DNA from: DATEDA01 sp963789885
Lineage (GTDB): Bacteria; Pseudomonadota; Gammaproteobacteria; Burkholderiales; SG8-39
NCBI GenBank assembly: GCA_963789885.1
Contig: CAWBNB010000050.1
Coordinates: 310,001 to 374,000, forward strand
Direction: 5' to 3'
Length of the DNA: 64,000 nt
Positions 16,073-24,730 of this stretch are shown piece after piece (positions within the stretch are counted from its first letter, which is position 1; every line of letters starts with the position of its first letter). Below the pieces are notes generated by a model. It was not told the DNA's origin. It saw nothing but the letters and a program-made list of their open reading frames with translations, and did not search any database. A program made the position numbers and the translations under genes.

Positions 16073-18412
16073 GTGGCCGCGATGGTCAAGGTCGAGGTCG
16101 ACGGCCGCCCGGTCGAGGTGCCGGCCGGCTCGATGCTGATGGAGGCCGCGAACCGCCTCGGCATCTACGTGCCGCACTTCTGCTGGCATCCGAAGCTCTC
16201 GATCGCGGCGAACTGCCGCATGTGCCTGGTGCAGGTCGAAAAGGCGCCGAAGCCGATGCCCGCCTGCGCGACGCCGGTCGCGGAGGGCATGAAGATCTCC
16301 ACCCGCTCCGAGTACGCCAAGCAGGCGCAGCGCGGGGTGATGGAGTTTCTGCTCATCAACCATCCGCTCGACTGCCCGATCTGCGACCAGGGCGGCGAGT
16401 GCCAGCTGCAGGACCTCGCCGTCGGGTACGGCGGATCGAGCTCGCGCTACACCGAACCGAAGCGCGTTGTGCTCGCGAAGCCGATGGGCCCGCTCATCTC
16501 GGCCGAGGAGATGACGCGGTGCATCCACTGCACCCGGTGCGTGCGCTTCGGGCAGGAGATCGCCGGGGTCATGGAGCTCGGCATGATCGGACGCGGCGAG
16601 CACGCCGAGATCGTGTCGTTCGTCGGCAAGGCGGTCGACTCGGAGCTCTCGGGCAACATGATCGACATCTGTCCGGTCGGTGCGCTTACCTCGAAGCCGT
16701 TCCGCTACACGGCGCGGACGTGGGAGCTCGGGCGCCGCCGGTCGGTGAGCCCGCACGACGGGCTCGGCTCGAACCTTGTCGTGCAGGTGAAGCACGATCA
16801 GGTGATGCGGGTGGTGCCGTACGAGCGGCCGGAGCTGAACGAGTGCTGGCTCTCCGACAAGGACCGGTTCTCGTACGAAGGGCTCAACTCGACGGACCGC
16901 CTGACGAAGCCGATGCTCCGGCAGGGCGGGGAGTGGCGCGAGGTGGACTGGGAGAAGGCGCTCGCGTTCGCCGCCGAAGGCCTGCGCAAGGCGAAGTCCG
17001 CGCATGGGGCGGCATCCATCGGCGCGCTGGTGTCGCCGCACGCGACGCTCGAGGAGATGCACCTCGCACAGAAGCTCGTCCGGGGTCTCGGCGCCGAGAA
17101 CGTCGATTTCCGGCTGCGCCAGTCCGACTTCGCCACGGACGGCAAGCTGAAAGGCGCGCCCTGGCTCGGCATGAAGGTCGCGGAGCTGGGAACGCTCGAT
17201 CGCGTCCTCGTCGTCGGCTCGTTCCTGCGCAAGGACCAGCCGCTGATCGCGCACCGGTTCCGGCAGGCCGCCAAGCGCGGTCAGCAGGTGAGCGTGATCC
17301 ACGTGGCCGGCGACGATCTTGCAATCAGACTGGCGCGCGAGCTCGTCGTGCGACCGGCCGAGCTCGTTCCGGCGCTCGCGCAGGTCGCGAAGGCCGTCGC
17401 GGAGGAGAAGGGCGCGGCGGTGCCGCCGGCGCTCGCCCCGGTCGCGGTCGGCGAAGCGGCACGCGCGATCGCGAAGAGCCTGGCCTCCGGCAAGAGCGTC
17501 GGGATCTTCCTCGGCAACAGCGCGCAGCAGCACCCGCGCGCGAGCCAGCTGCATGTCCTTGCGCAAGGCCTCGCGGGCGCGCTCGGCGCGCGGTTCGGCT
17601 TCCTCGGCGAGGCCGCGAACAGCGTCGGCGGTTATCTCGCGCGCTGCGTGCCCGGCACGGGCGGACTGAACGCCGGGGCGATGCTCGCGGCCTCGCGGAA
17701 GGCCTACCTGCTCGTCGGCGTCGAGCCCGAGCTCGATACCGGCAACCCGGGCCAGGCGGCGCGCGCGATGGACGCGGCGGATTTCGTGGTCGCGCTCGCC
17801 CCCTACAAGGGCCGCGCGCCGGACTACGCCGACGTGCTGCTGCCGATCACCCCGTTCACCGAGACCTCGGGCAGCTTCGTCAACACCGCCGGCGACCTGC
17901 AGGGCTTCAACCCGGTGGTGAAGCCGCGCGGCGATGCGCGACCGGCGTGGAAGGTGCTGCGCGTCCTCGCGAACCAGCTCGGTCTTGCCGGCTTCGACTA
18001 CGAGCGGAGCGAGCAAATCCGCGACGAGGCGTGCAGGGCCGATGCCGTGGCCGGGCGGCTCTCGAACGCGGTCGACGGGCTGCCGATCCTGCCGGTGGGC
18101 GGCGGCGCCGCGCTCGAGCGCGTCGCGGACGTGCCGATCTACTTCGCCGACCCGATCGTGCGGCGGGCACTGTCGCTGCAGGAAACCGCCGACGCGGCGC
18201 CCCCGCGCGCGTGCGCGAACGGCGCGATGCTCGCGCGCCTCGGCCTGAAGGCCGGCGACCGCGTTCGCGTCAGGCAGGACGGCGGCGAGGCGTTGCTCGA
18301 GGTCGCGCTCGACGACGGCCTGGCGGAGGGCGTGCTCCGCGTCGCGGCGGCGCATCCCGCGACCGCCGCGCTCGGTGCGATGTTCGGCGAGATTTCGATC
18401 GAGCGCGCCTGA
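16073..18412 (+). CDS. nuoG: NADH-quinone oxidoreductase subunit G
   Basis: A 779-residue subunit with the N-terminal ferredoxin domain ([2Fe-2S] cysteines in HFCWHP, NCRMCLVQ and PACATP), the HPLDCPICDQGGECQLQD cluster segment and the CIHCTRCVRF [4Fe-4S] motif. An inactive molybdopterin-oxidoreductase-like region follows. GTG 16073 is preferred over ATG 16082 because GGAGG is 8 bp upstream of the GTG. It conducts electrons from NuoF/E towards NuoI. The stop overlaps the nuoH ATG by one base. Confidence 0.96.
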   Translation: MAAMVKVEVDGRPVEVPAGSMLMEAANRLGIYVPHFCWHPKLSIAANCRMCLVQVEKAPKPMPACATPVAEGMKISTRSEYAKQAQRGVMEFLLINHPLDCPICDQGGECQLQDLAVGYGGSSSRYTEPKRVVLAKPMGPLISAEEMTRCIHCTRCVRFGQEIAGVMELGMIGRGEHAEIVSFVGKAVDSELSGNMIDICPVGALTSKPFRYTARTWELGRRRSVSPHDGLGSNLVVQVKHDQVMRVVPYERPELNECWLSDKDRFSYEGLNSTDRLTKPMLRQGGEWREVDWEKALAFAAEGLRKAKSAHGAASIGALVSPHATLEEMHLAQKLVRGLGAENVDFRLRQSDFATDGKLKGAPWLGMKVAELGTLDRVLVVGSFLRKDQPLIAHRFRQAAKRGQQVSVIHVAGDDLAIRLARELVVRPAELVPALAQVAKAVAEEKGAAVPPALAPVAVGEAARAIAKSLASGKSVGIFLGNSAQQHPRASQLHVLAQGLAGALGARFGFLGEAANSVGGYLARCVPGTGGLNAGAMLAASRKAYLLVGVEPELDTGNPGQAARAMDAADFVVALAPYKGRAPDYADVLLPITPFTETSGSFVNTAGDLQGFNPVVKPRGDARPAWKVLRVLANQLGLAGFDYERSEQIRDEACRADAVAGRLSNAVDGLPILPVGGGAALERVADVPIYFADPIVRRALSLQETADAAPPRACANGAMLARLGLKAGDRVRVRQDGGEALLEVALDDGLAEGVLRVAAAHPATAALGAMFGEISIERA

Positions 18413-19497
18413 TGGAAATCCTCGAGACCCTCGCCGGCTACTCGACCCAGGTCTTCGGATCGACCTGGGGTCCGCCGCTCTGGACCTTGGTGAAGACGCT
18501 GGTGTCCATCATCTTGATCGCGATCCCGCTGATCCTCGGCGTCGCCTACCTCACGCTGGCCGAGCGCAAGGTGATCGGCTACATGCAGGTGCGCATCGGC
18601 CCGAACCGGGTCGGGCCGCTCGGGCTGCTGCAGCCGTTCGCCGATGTCTTCAAGCTGGTGTTCAAGGAAGTGATCATCCCGACCGGCGCGAACAAGTTCC
18701 TGTTCCTGCTCGGCCCGATGATGGTGCTGATGCCGGCGATGGCGGCGTGGGCGGTGATCCCGTTCAGCCCCGGCGTGGTGCTGGCGGACGTGAACGCGGG
18801 CCTGCTGTACGTCATGGCGATCACGTCGATGGGCGTGTACGGCGTGATCATCGCCGGCTGGGCGTCGAACTCGAAGTACGCGTTCCTCGGCGCGATGCGC
18901 TCGGCGGCGCAGATCGTCGCCTACGAGATCGCGATGGGGTTCGCGCTGGTGTGCGTGCTGCTCGTCTCGCAGAGCCTCAATCTCGGCGACATCGTGAAGG
19001 TGCAGGCGCGCGGCTACTTCGCCGACGCGGGGCTCAACTTCCTCTCGTGGAACTGGCTGCCGCTCTTCCCCATGTTCCTCGTCTACTTCATTTCGGCGGT
19101 CGCGGAGACGAACCGCGCGCCGTTCGACGTCGCCGAGGGCGAGTCGGAGATCGTCGCTGGCTTCCACGTCGAGTACTCGGGCACCGCGTTCGCCTGCTTC
19201 TTCCTCGGCGAGTACATGAACATGATCCTCGTGTCGACGCTTGCGACGATCATGTTCCTCGGCGGCTGGCTGCCGCCGCTCGACTCGGCGCTGTTCAACG
19301 CCATCCCCGGCATCGTCTGGCTGGTGGCGAAGGTGTTTTTCCTGCTGTTCTGCTTCCTCTGGTTCCGCGCCACGTTCCCGCGCTACCGCTACGACCAGAT
19401 CATGCGGCTCGGGTGGAAGGTGTTCATCCCGCTGACGATCGTGTGGCTGGTGGTCGTCGCGGCGTGGATGCAGACGCCATGGAACCCTTGGGTCTGA
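18412..19497 (+). CDS. nuoH: NADH-quinone oxidoreductase subunit H
   Basis: A 361-residue membrane subunit with about eight helices at the junction of the two arms. Diagnostic segments are LAERKVIGYMQVRIGPNRVG and AETNRAPFDVAEGESEIVAG, which line the quinone entry channel. It starts in the nuoG stop codon (TGATG). Confidence 0.97.
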   Translation: MEILETLAGYSTQVFGSTWGPPLWTLVKTLVSIILIAIPLILGVAYLTLAERKVIGYMQVRIGPNRVGPLGLLQPFADVFKLVFKEVIIPTGANKFLFLLGPMMVLMPAMAAWAVIPFSPGVVLADVNAGLLYVMAITSMGVYGVIIAGWASNSKYAFLGAMRSAAQIVAYEIAMGFALVCVLLVSQSLNLGDIVKVQARGYFADAGLNFLSWNWLPLFPMFLVYFISAVAETNRAPFDVAEGESEIVAGFHVEYSGTAFACFFLGEYMNMILVSTLATIMFLGGWLPPLDSALFNAIPGIVWLVAKVFFLLFCFLWFRATFPRYRYDQIMRLGWKVFIPLTIVWLVVVAAWMQTPWNPWV

Positions 19498-19576
19498 GGT
19501 GAGACCGATGCTGCAGGCATCGCTTTCCTGGTTTCGGGCAGCACGCGGGGGCGCCGCGGCAGCGGCCGGGCGGGGC

Positions 19577-19598
19577 GGAAGGGGCCCCCGCCCCTTCC
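19577..19598 (+). other. Hairpin in nuoH/nuoI gap
   Basis: GGAAGGGGC (19577-19585) and GCCCCTTCC (19590-19598) form a perfect 9 bp stem with a CCCC loop, in the 139 bp gap between nuoH and nuoI. A smaller stem-loop (CGATGC/GCATCG) lies near the start of the same gap. No T-run follows, so processing, stability or pausing is more likely than termination. Confidence 0.5.
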
Positions 19599-19636
19599 TC
19601 TGGCCCCCTCGTATCGTGGAAGACTAGGGGGCGGCC

Positions 19637-20128
19637 ATGCTCGAGCGCGTCCGCGACTTCTTCAAGACCTTCCTGCTGGTGGAGCTCGCCAAGGGGCTGG
19701 CGATCACCGGGCGGCATCTCTTCGCCCGCAAGATCACGATCCAGTTCCCCGAGGAGAAGACGCCGGTCAGCCCGCGCTTCCGCGGCCTGCACGCGCTGCG
19801 GCGCTACCCGAACGGCGAGGAGCGCTGCATCGGCTGCAAGCTGTGCGAGGCGGTGTGCCCGGCGCTCGCGATCACGATCGAGACCGCCGAGCGCGCGGAC
19901 AACACCCGCCGTACCACCCGGTACGACATCGACCTCACCAAGTGCATCTTCTGCGGGCTCTGCGAGGAGTCCTGCCCGGTCGACTCGATCGTCGAAACGC
20001 ATCTCCTCGAGTACCACGGCGAGAAGCGCGGCGACCTCTACTACACGAAGGAAATGCTGCTCGCCGTGGGCGACCGTTACGAGGCCGAGATCGCGCGCGC
20101 CCGGGCGACGGACTCGGCGTACAGGTAA
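19637..20128 (+). CDS. nuoI: NADH-quinone oxidoreductase subunit I
   Basis: A 163-residue 23-kDa subunit with two [4Fe-4S] motifs, CIGCKLCEAVCP and CIFCGLCEESCP (clusters N6a/N6b), behind an amphipathic N-terminus that docks on the membrane arm. It passes electrons to NuoB. It is preceded by a 139 bp non-coding gap with hairpins, the largest gap in the nuo operon. Confidence 0.97.
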   Translation: MLERVRDFFKTFLLVELAKGLAITGRHLFARKITIQFPEEKTPVSPRFRGLHALRRYPNGEERCIGCKLCEAVCPALAITIETAERADNTRRTTRYDIDLTKCIFCGLCEESCPVDSIVETHLLEYHGEKRGDLYYTKEMLLAVGDRYEAEIARARATDSAYR

Positions 20129-20159
20129 CCGGCGCGGTGACCAGCCCCACGATCGACCG

Positions 20160-20765
20160 ATGAACTTCGAAGCCGCAGTCTTCTACATTTGCGCCGCGAT
20201 CCTGCTGTACGCGGGGATCCGGACGATCACCTGCCGAAATCCGGTGCACGCGGCGCTGCACCTCGTGCTCGCGTTCTTCACCGCGGCCGGGATCTGGCTC
20301 CTGCTGCGCGCCGAGTTCCTGGCGATCGCACTGGTGCTCGTCTACGTCGGCGCGGTGATGGTGCTGTTCCTGTTCGTGGTGATGATGCTCGACATCAACC
20401 TCGACGCTCTGCGCGAGGGGTTCTGGCGCGCGTTGCCGCTCGCCGCGACCGTCGGCGTCCTGATGGTGGTCGAGATGGTGCTGGTGCTCGCCGGTGCCAA
20501 GGCGGGCTTCGGCGACCGCCCGGCACCGGCCGATCCGGGTGCGGGCTTCAGCAACACGAAGGCACTCGGCGAGGTGCTCTACACCGACTACGTCTATCCG
20601 TTCGAGCTGGCCGCGGTCATCCTGCTGGTGGCGATCATCGCCGCCATCGCGCTGACGATGCGCAAACGCAAGGACACGAAGTATCAGAACCCCGCGCGGC
20701 AGGTCGAAGTGAAACGCGAAGAGCGCATCCGCATCGTGTCGATACCGATCGAAAAGCAGGATTGA
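20160..20765 (+). CDS. nuoJ: NADH-quinone oxidoreductase subunit J
   Basis: A 201-residue membrane subunit with five helices. The conserved segment EFLAIALVLVYVGAVMVLFLFVVMML is the hallmark of NuoJ. The charged C-terminal tail (from about residue 170, KRKDTKYQNPARQVEVKREE) is cytoplasmic. The gene is followed by a strong hairpin before nuoK. Confidence 0.96.
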   Translation: MNFEAAVFYICAAILLYAGIRTITCRNPVHAALHLVLAFFTAAGIWLLLRAEFLAIALVLVYVGAVMVLFLFVVMMLDINLDALREGFWRALPLAATVGVLMVVEMVLVLAGAKAGFGDRPAPADPGAGFSNTKALGEVLYTDYVYPFELAAVILLVAIIAAIALTMRKRKDTKYQNPARQVEVKREERIRIVSIPIEKQD

Positions 20766-20770
20766 CGGAC

Positions 20771-20810
20771 GGGACCTGCGGGCGGGGACGACTCCCCGCC
20801 CGCAGGTCCC
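20771..20810 (+). other. 18-bp perfect inverted repeat between nuoJ and nuoK
   Basis: GGGACCTGCGGGCGGGGA (20771-20788) pairs perfectly with its complement at 20793-20810 across a CGAC loop. It lies 5 bp after the nuoJ stop and 26 bp before the nuoK TTG start. There is no T-run. It is the strongest stem-loop I found in the window. Confidence 0.75.
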
Positions 20811-20836
20811 GGAGAACAAAGGGGAGAGTCGTACTC

Positions 20837-21142
20837 TTGCTTACGTTGTCGCATTTCCTGGTGCTCGGCGCGCTGCTCTTCGCGATCAGCGTCGTCGGCA
20901 TCTTCCTCAACCGCAAGAACGTCATCATCCTGCTGATGGCGATCGAGCTGATGCTGCTCGCCGTCAACATGAACTTCATCGCCTTCTCGCACTACCTCGG
21001 CGACATATCGGGCCAGGTATTCGTGTTCTTCATCCTGACCGTCGCCGCCGCGGAGTCGGCGATCGGGCTGGCGATCCTGGTGGTGCTGTTCCGGAACCTG
21101 CGCACGATCAACGTGCAGGACCTCGACCAGCTGAAGGGGTAG
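20837..21142 (+). CDS. nuoK: NADH-quinone oxidoreductase subunit K
   Basis: A 101-residue antiporter-like membrane subunit with three helices. The only start that gives the family N-terminus (MLTLSHFLVLGALLFAIS) and exact length is TTG at 20837, preceded by GGGGAG. Proton-path glutamates are in IELMLLAVNMNF and AAAESAIGLAILV. The weak TTG start directly after an 18-bp stem-loop suggests translation is controlled here. Confidence 0.95.
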   Translation: MLTLSHFLVLGALLFAISVVGIFLNRKNVIILLMAIELMLLAVNMNFIAFSHYLGDISGQVFVFFILTVAAAESAIGLAILVVLFRNLRTINVQDLDQLKG

Positions 21143-21146
21143 GGCG

Positions 21147-23183
21147 ATGCCGCGCATGCAGCTTCTCTATCTCGTCATCCCGCTCGTGCCGCTCGCCGCC
21201 GCGATCGTCGCGGGGCTCTTCGGCAAGGCCATCGGGCGCGCCGGGGCGCACTGGGTCACGATCATCGGCGTCGGCATCTCGTTCTTCGCGTCGTGCGCGG
21301 TGTTCATGGACGTGCTCGACGGGAACACCTTCAACGGCCCGGTCTACACCTGGCTCACCGCCGGCGAGACGCGGTTCGAGATCGGCTTCCTGATCGACCG
21401 GCTCACCGCGCTGATGATGGTGGTGGTCACGTTCGTCTCGTGGATGGTGCACATCTACACCGTCGGCTACATGGCGGACGACGACACCTCGCCCGGGGGC
21501 TACCAGCGGTTCTTCAGCTACATCTCGCTCTTCACCTTCTCGATGCTGATGCTGGTGATGTCGAACAACTTCCTCCAGCTCTTCTTCGGCTGGGAGGCGG
21601 TGGGCCTCGTCTCGTACCTCCTGATCGGCTACTACTACCGGCGCGAGACGGCGATCTACGCCAACCTGAAGGCGTTCCTGGTGAACCGGGTGGGCGACTT
21701 CGGCTTCCTGCTGGGAGTGGGGCTGGTCCTCAGCTACTTCGGGACCCTCGACTACGCGGCGGTCTTCGCCGCGGCGCCGAAGATGGCCGGGCAGACGATC
21801 CAGCTCTTCCCCGGCACGGAGTGGCTGATCCTCTCGGTCATCTGCATCTGCCTCTTCATCGGCGCGATGGGGAAGAGCGCGCAGTTCCCGCTCCACGTCT
21901 GGCTCCCCGACTCGATGGAAGGCCCGACGCCGATCTCGGCGCTGATCCACGCCGCGACGATGGTGACCGCCGGGATCTTCATGGTGGCGCGGATGTCGCC
22001 GCTCTTCGAGCTGTCCGACGCGGCGCTGTCGTTCGTGATCGTCATCGGCGCGATCACCGCGTTCTTCATGGCGCTGATCGCGCTGGTGGTCTACGACATC
22101 AAGCGCGTGGTCGCCTACTCGACGCTGTCGCAGCTCGGCTACATGACGGTCGCGCTCGGCTCCTCGGCCTATTCGGCGGCGATCTTCCACCTCTACACCC
22201 ACGCGTTCTTCAAGGCGGCCCTCTTCCTCGCCGCCGGCTCGGTGATCATCGCGCTGCATCACGAGCAGGACATGCGCCGGATGGGCGGCCTGCGGAAGTA
22301 CATGCCGATCACCTACGCGGTGACGCTGATCGGCGCGTTCGCGAACGCGGCGTTCCCGCCGTTCGCCGGCTTCTTCTCCAAGGACCTGATCATCGAGGCG
22401 GCGCACCTGGCCACGGTGCCGGGCGGGACGTTTGCGTACCTGTGCGTGCTCGCGTGCGCGTTCGTGACCGCGTTGTACAGCTTCCGGCTGGTCTTCTACG
22501 CGTTCCACGGCGAGGAGCGCTTCCGGCAGCCGGCGCCGCATGGGCACGACGATCACGGGCATGATCACGGCCACGATGACCACGGGCACGGCCACGAGCC
22601 GCACGAGTCGCCCTGGGTCGTGACGGTCCCGCTGATCCTGCTCGCCATCCCCTCGATCTTCGCCGGCTTCCCGGTCGGGAGGATCGTCTTCGGCGGCTAC
22701 TTCGGCGATTCGATCGCGATCCTGCCGCAGCACCCCGGACTCGCAGAGCTCTCCAGGGACTTCCACGGCGCCCTCGGGATGATCACGCACGGGCTCTTTA
22801 CGACCCCGTTCTGGCTGGTGAGCGCCGGCATCGCGACGGCGTTCTATCTCTACATCCTCCGGCCGGACCTGCCCGGCGTGCTGCGCGCGAAGTTCGGCGT
22901 GGTGACCCGCATCCTCGAAAACAAGTACGGCTTCGACGAGCTCTACCAGAAGCTCTTCGGCGACGGCGCCGTCAAGGTGGGCACCGGCCTGTGGAAGGGC
23001 GGGGACGTCGCCGTCATCGACGGCGTGCTCGTGAACGGCTCGGCGCGGACGGTCGGCGTGTTGGCGCAGATCGTGCGGACGTTCCAGTCCGGTCTCATCA
23101 ACCGCTACACCTTCGTCATGATCGCCGGGCTGTTCCTGCTGCTCACCTGGTTCCTGCGCGACATCGTGTTCGCCGCGGGCTGA
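21147..23183 (+). CDS. nuoL: NADH-quinone oxidoreductase subunit L
   Basis: A 678-residue proton-pumping subunit with the antiporter core (FFGWEAVGLVSYLLIGYYY, KSAQFPLHVWLPDSMEGPTPISALIHAATMV) and the long lateral helix at the C-terminus. Residues about 463-487 form a loop with roughly a dozen histidines, alternating with Asp and Gly. This is unusual for NuoL in general and could bind metal. It starts 4 bp after nuoK. Confidence 0.96.
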   Translation: MPRMQLLYLVIPLVPLAAAIVAGLFGKAIGRAGAHWVTIIGVGISFFASCAVFMDVLDGNTFNGPVYTWLTAGETRFEIGFLIDRLTALMMVVVTFVSWMVHIYTVGYMADDDTSPGGYQRFFSYISLFTFSMLMLVMSNNFLQLFFGWEAVGLVSYLLIGYYYRRETAIYANLKAFLVNRVGDFGFLLGVGLVLSYFGTLDYAAVFAAAPKMAGQTIQLFPGTEWLILSVICICLFIGAMGKSAQFPLHVWLPDSMEGPTPISALIHAATMVTAGIFMVARMSPLFELSDAALSFVIVIGAITAFFMALIALVVYDIKRVVAYSTLSQLGYMTVALGSSAYSAAIFHLYTHAFFKAALFLAAGSVIIALHHEQDMRRMGGLRKYMPITYAVTLIGAFANAAFPPFAGFFSKDLIIEAAHLATVPGGTFAYLCVLACAFVTALYSFRLVFYAFHGEERFRQPAPHGHDDHGHDHGHDDHGHGHEPHESPWVVTVPLILLAIPSIFAGFPVGRIVFGGYFGDSIAILPQHPGLAELSRDFHGALGMITHGLFTTPFWLVSAGIATAFYLYILRPDLPGVLRAKFGVVTRILENKYGFDELYQKLFGDGAVKVGTGLWKGGDVAVIDGVLVNGSARTVGVLAQIVRTFQSGLINRYTFVMIAGLFLLLTWFLRDIVFAAG

Positions 23184-23187
23184 CCCG

Positions 23188-24672
23188 ATGCAAGTCACCG
23201 CTCCCTGGCTCAGCCTCTCGATCTGGATCCCGATCCTCGCGGGGTTCGCCGTCATGGCGACCGGCCGCGACGACAACGCGCGAGTCGCCCGGGCGGTCGC
23301 GCTCCTCGGCGCCGCGATCGGCTTTGCGGTGACGATCCCGCTCTACACCGGCTTCGACGTCACGACGAGCGCCATGCAGTTCGTCGAGAGAACCGAGTGG
23401 ATCCCGCGCTTCAACGTCCATTACCACCTCGGCGTCGACGGGATCTCGGTGCTGTTCATCCTGCTGAACAGCTTCGTCACGCTGCTGGTCGTCCTGGCGG
23501 GCTGGGAGGTGATCCAGTCGCGGGTCTCGCAGTACATGGCGGCTTTCCTCATCATGTCGGGGCTGCTGAACGGCGTGTTCGCGGCGCTCGACGGCGCGCT
23601 CTTCTACGTGTTCTTCGAGGCGACGCTGATCCCGATGTACCTCGTGATCGGCGTCTGGGGCGGCCCGAACCGGGTCTACGCGGCGCTCAAGTTCTTCCTC
23701 TTCACGCTGCTCGGGTCGCTGCTGCTGCTGGTCGGGTTCATCTACCTCTACAACGAGTCGGGCGGGAGCTTCTCGATCCTCGACTGGCACGGCGTGCCGC
23801 TCTCGCGTGGCGCTCAGGTCGCGCTGTTCCTCGCCTTCTTCGCGGCGTTCTCGGTGAAGGTGCCGATGTGGCCGGTGCACACGTGGCTCCCGGACGCCCA
23901 CGTCGAGGCGCCGACCGGCGGCTCGGCCGTGCTGGCGGCGATCATGCTGAAGCTCGGGGCGTACGGCTTCGTGCGGTTCTCGCTCCCGATCCTCCCGGAC
24001 GCGAGCCACATCCTCTCCGGCTTCATGATCGTGCTGTCGCTGATCGCGGTCGCGTACATCGGCCTGGTGGCGCTGGTGCAGGCGGACATGAAGAAGCTGA
24101 TCGCGTACTCCTCGATCTCGCACATGGGGTTCGTGACGCTCGGCTTCTTCATCTTCAACGCCTACGGCGTCGAGGGTGCGCTCGTCCAGATGATCTCGCA
24201 CGGGTTCGTCTCGGCCGCCTTGTTCCTTTGCGTCGGCGTGATGTACGACCGGATGCACTCGCGGCTGATCACCGACTACGGCGGGGTGGTGAACACGATG
24301 CCGAAGTTCGCGGCGCTGATGATGCTGTTCGCGATGGCGAACTGCGGCCTGCCGGCGACCAGCGGATTCGTCGGCGAGTTCCTGGTCATCATGGGGGCGA
24401 TGAAGTTCAATTTCTGGATCGCCTTCGTCGCCGCGACGACGCTCGTCTTCGGCGCCGCGTACACGCTGTGGATGTACAAACGCGTCATCTTCGGGCCGGT
24501 GGCCAACGACCACGTGGCCGCGCTCGAGGACATCAATCACCGCGAGTTCGCCGTGCTCGGGCTGCTCGCGATCGCGGTGCTCGCAATGGGGGTCTTCCCG
24601 GCGCCGTTCACCGAGGTGATGCACGCTTCGGTGAACGACCTCCTCAAGCACGTGATGGCGGGGAAACTCTAG
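23188..24672 (+). CDS. nuoM: NADH-quinone oxidoreductase subunit M
   Basis: A 494-residue proton-pumping antiporter-like subunit. Family segments: FFEATLIPMYLVIGVWGG, KVPMWPVHTWLPDAHVEAPT and KKLIAYSSISHMGFVTLG, which include the channel glutamate and lysines. It starts 4 bp after nuoL. Confidence 0.97.
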   Translation: MQVTAPWLSLSIWIPILAGFAVMATGRDDNARVARAVALLGAAIGFAVTIPLYTGFDVTTSAMQFVERTEWIPRFNVHYHLGVDGISVLFILLNSFVTLLVVLAGWEVIQSRVSQYMAAFLIMSGLLNGVFAALDGALFYVFFEATLIPMYLVIGVWGGPNRVYAALKFFLFTLLGSLLLLVGFIYLYNESGGSFSILDWHGVPLSRGAQVALFLAFFAAFSVKVPMWPVHTWLPDAHVEAPTGGSAVLAAIMLKLGAYGFVRFSLPILPDASHILSGFMIVLSLIAVAYIGLVALVQADMKKLIAYSSISHMGFVTLGFFIFNAYGVEGALVQMISHGFVSAALFLCVGVMYDRMHSRLITDYGGVVNTMPKFAALMMLFAMANCGLPATSGFVGEFLVIMGAMKFNFWIAFVAATTLVFGAAYTLWMYKRVIFGPVANDHVAALEDINHREFAVLGLLAIAVLAMGVFPAPFTEVMHASVNDLLKHVMAGKL

Positions 24673-24702
24673 TCATGGCGCATCGCGCAAACTTCGGGGA
24701 TC

Positions 24703-24724
24703 AACAAGGGGGTGCCCCCTTGTT
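24703..24724 (+). other. Inverted repeat just before nuoN
   Basis: AACAAGGGGG (24703-24712) and CCCCCTTGTT (24715-24724) form a perfect 10 bp inverted repeat that ends 6 bp before the nuoN ATG. It would cover the ribosome-binding region, so nuoN translation may depend on its melting by ribosomes leaving nuoM. Confidence 0.6.
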
Positions 24725-24730
24725 CCAGCT

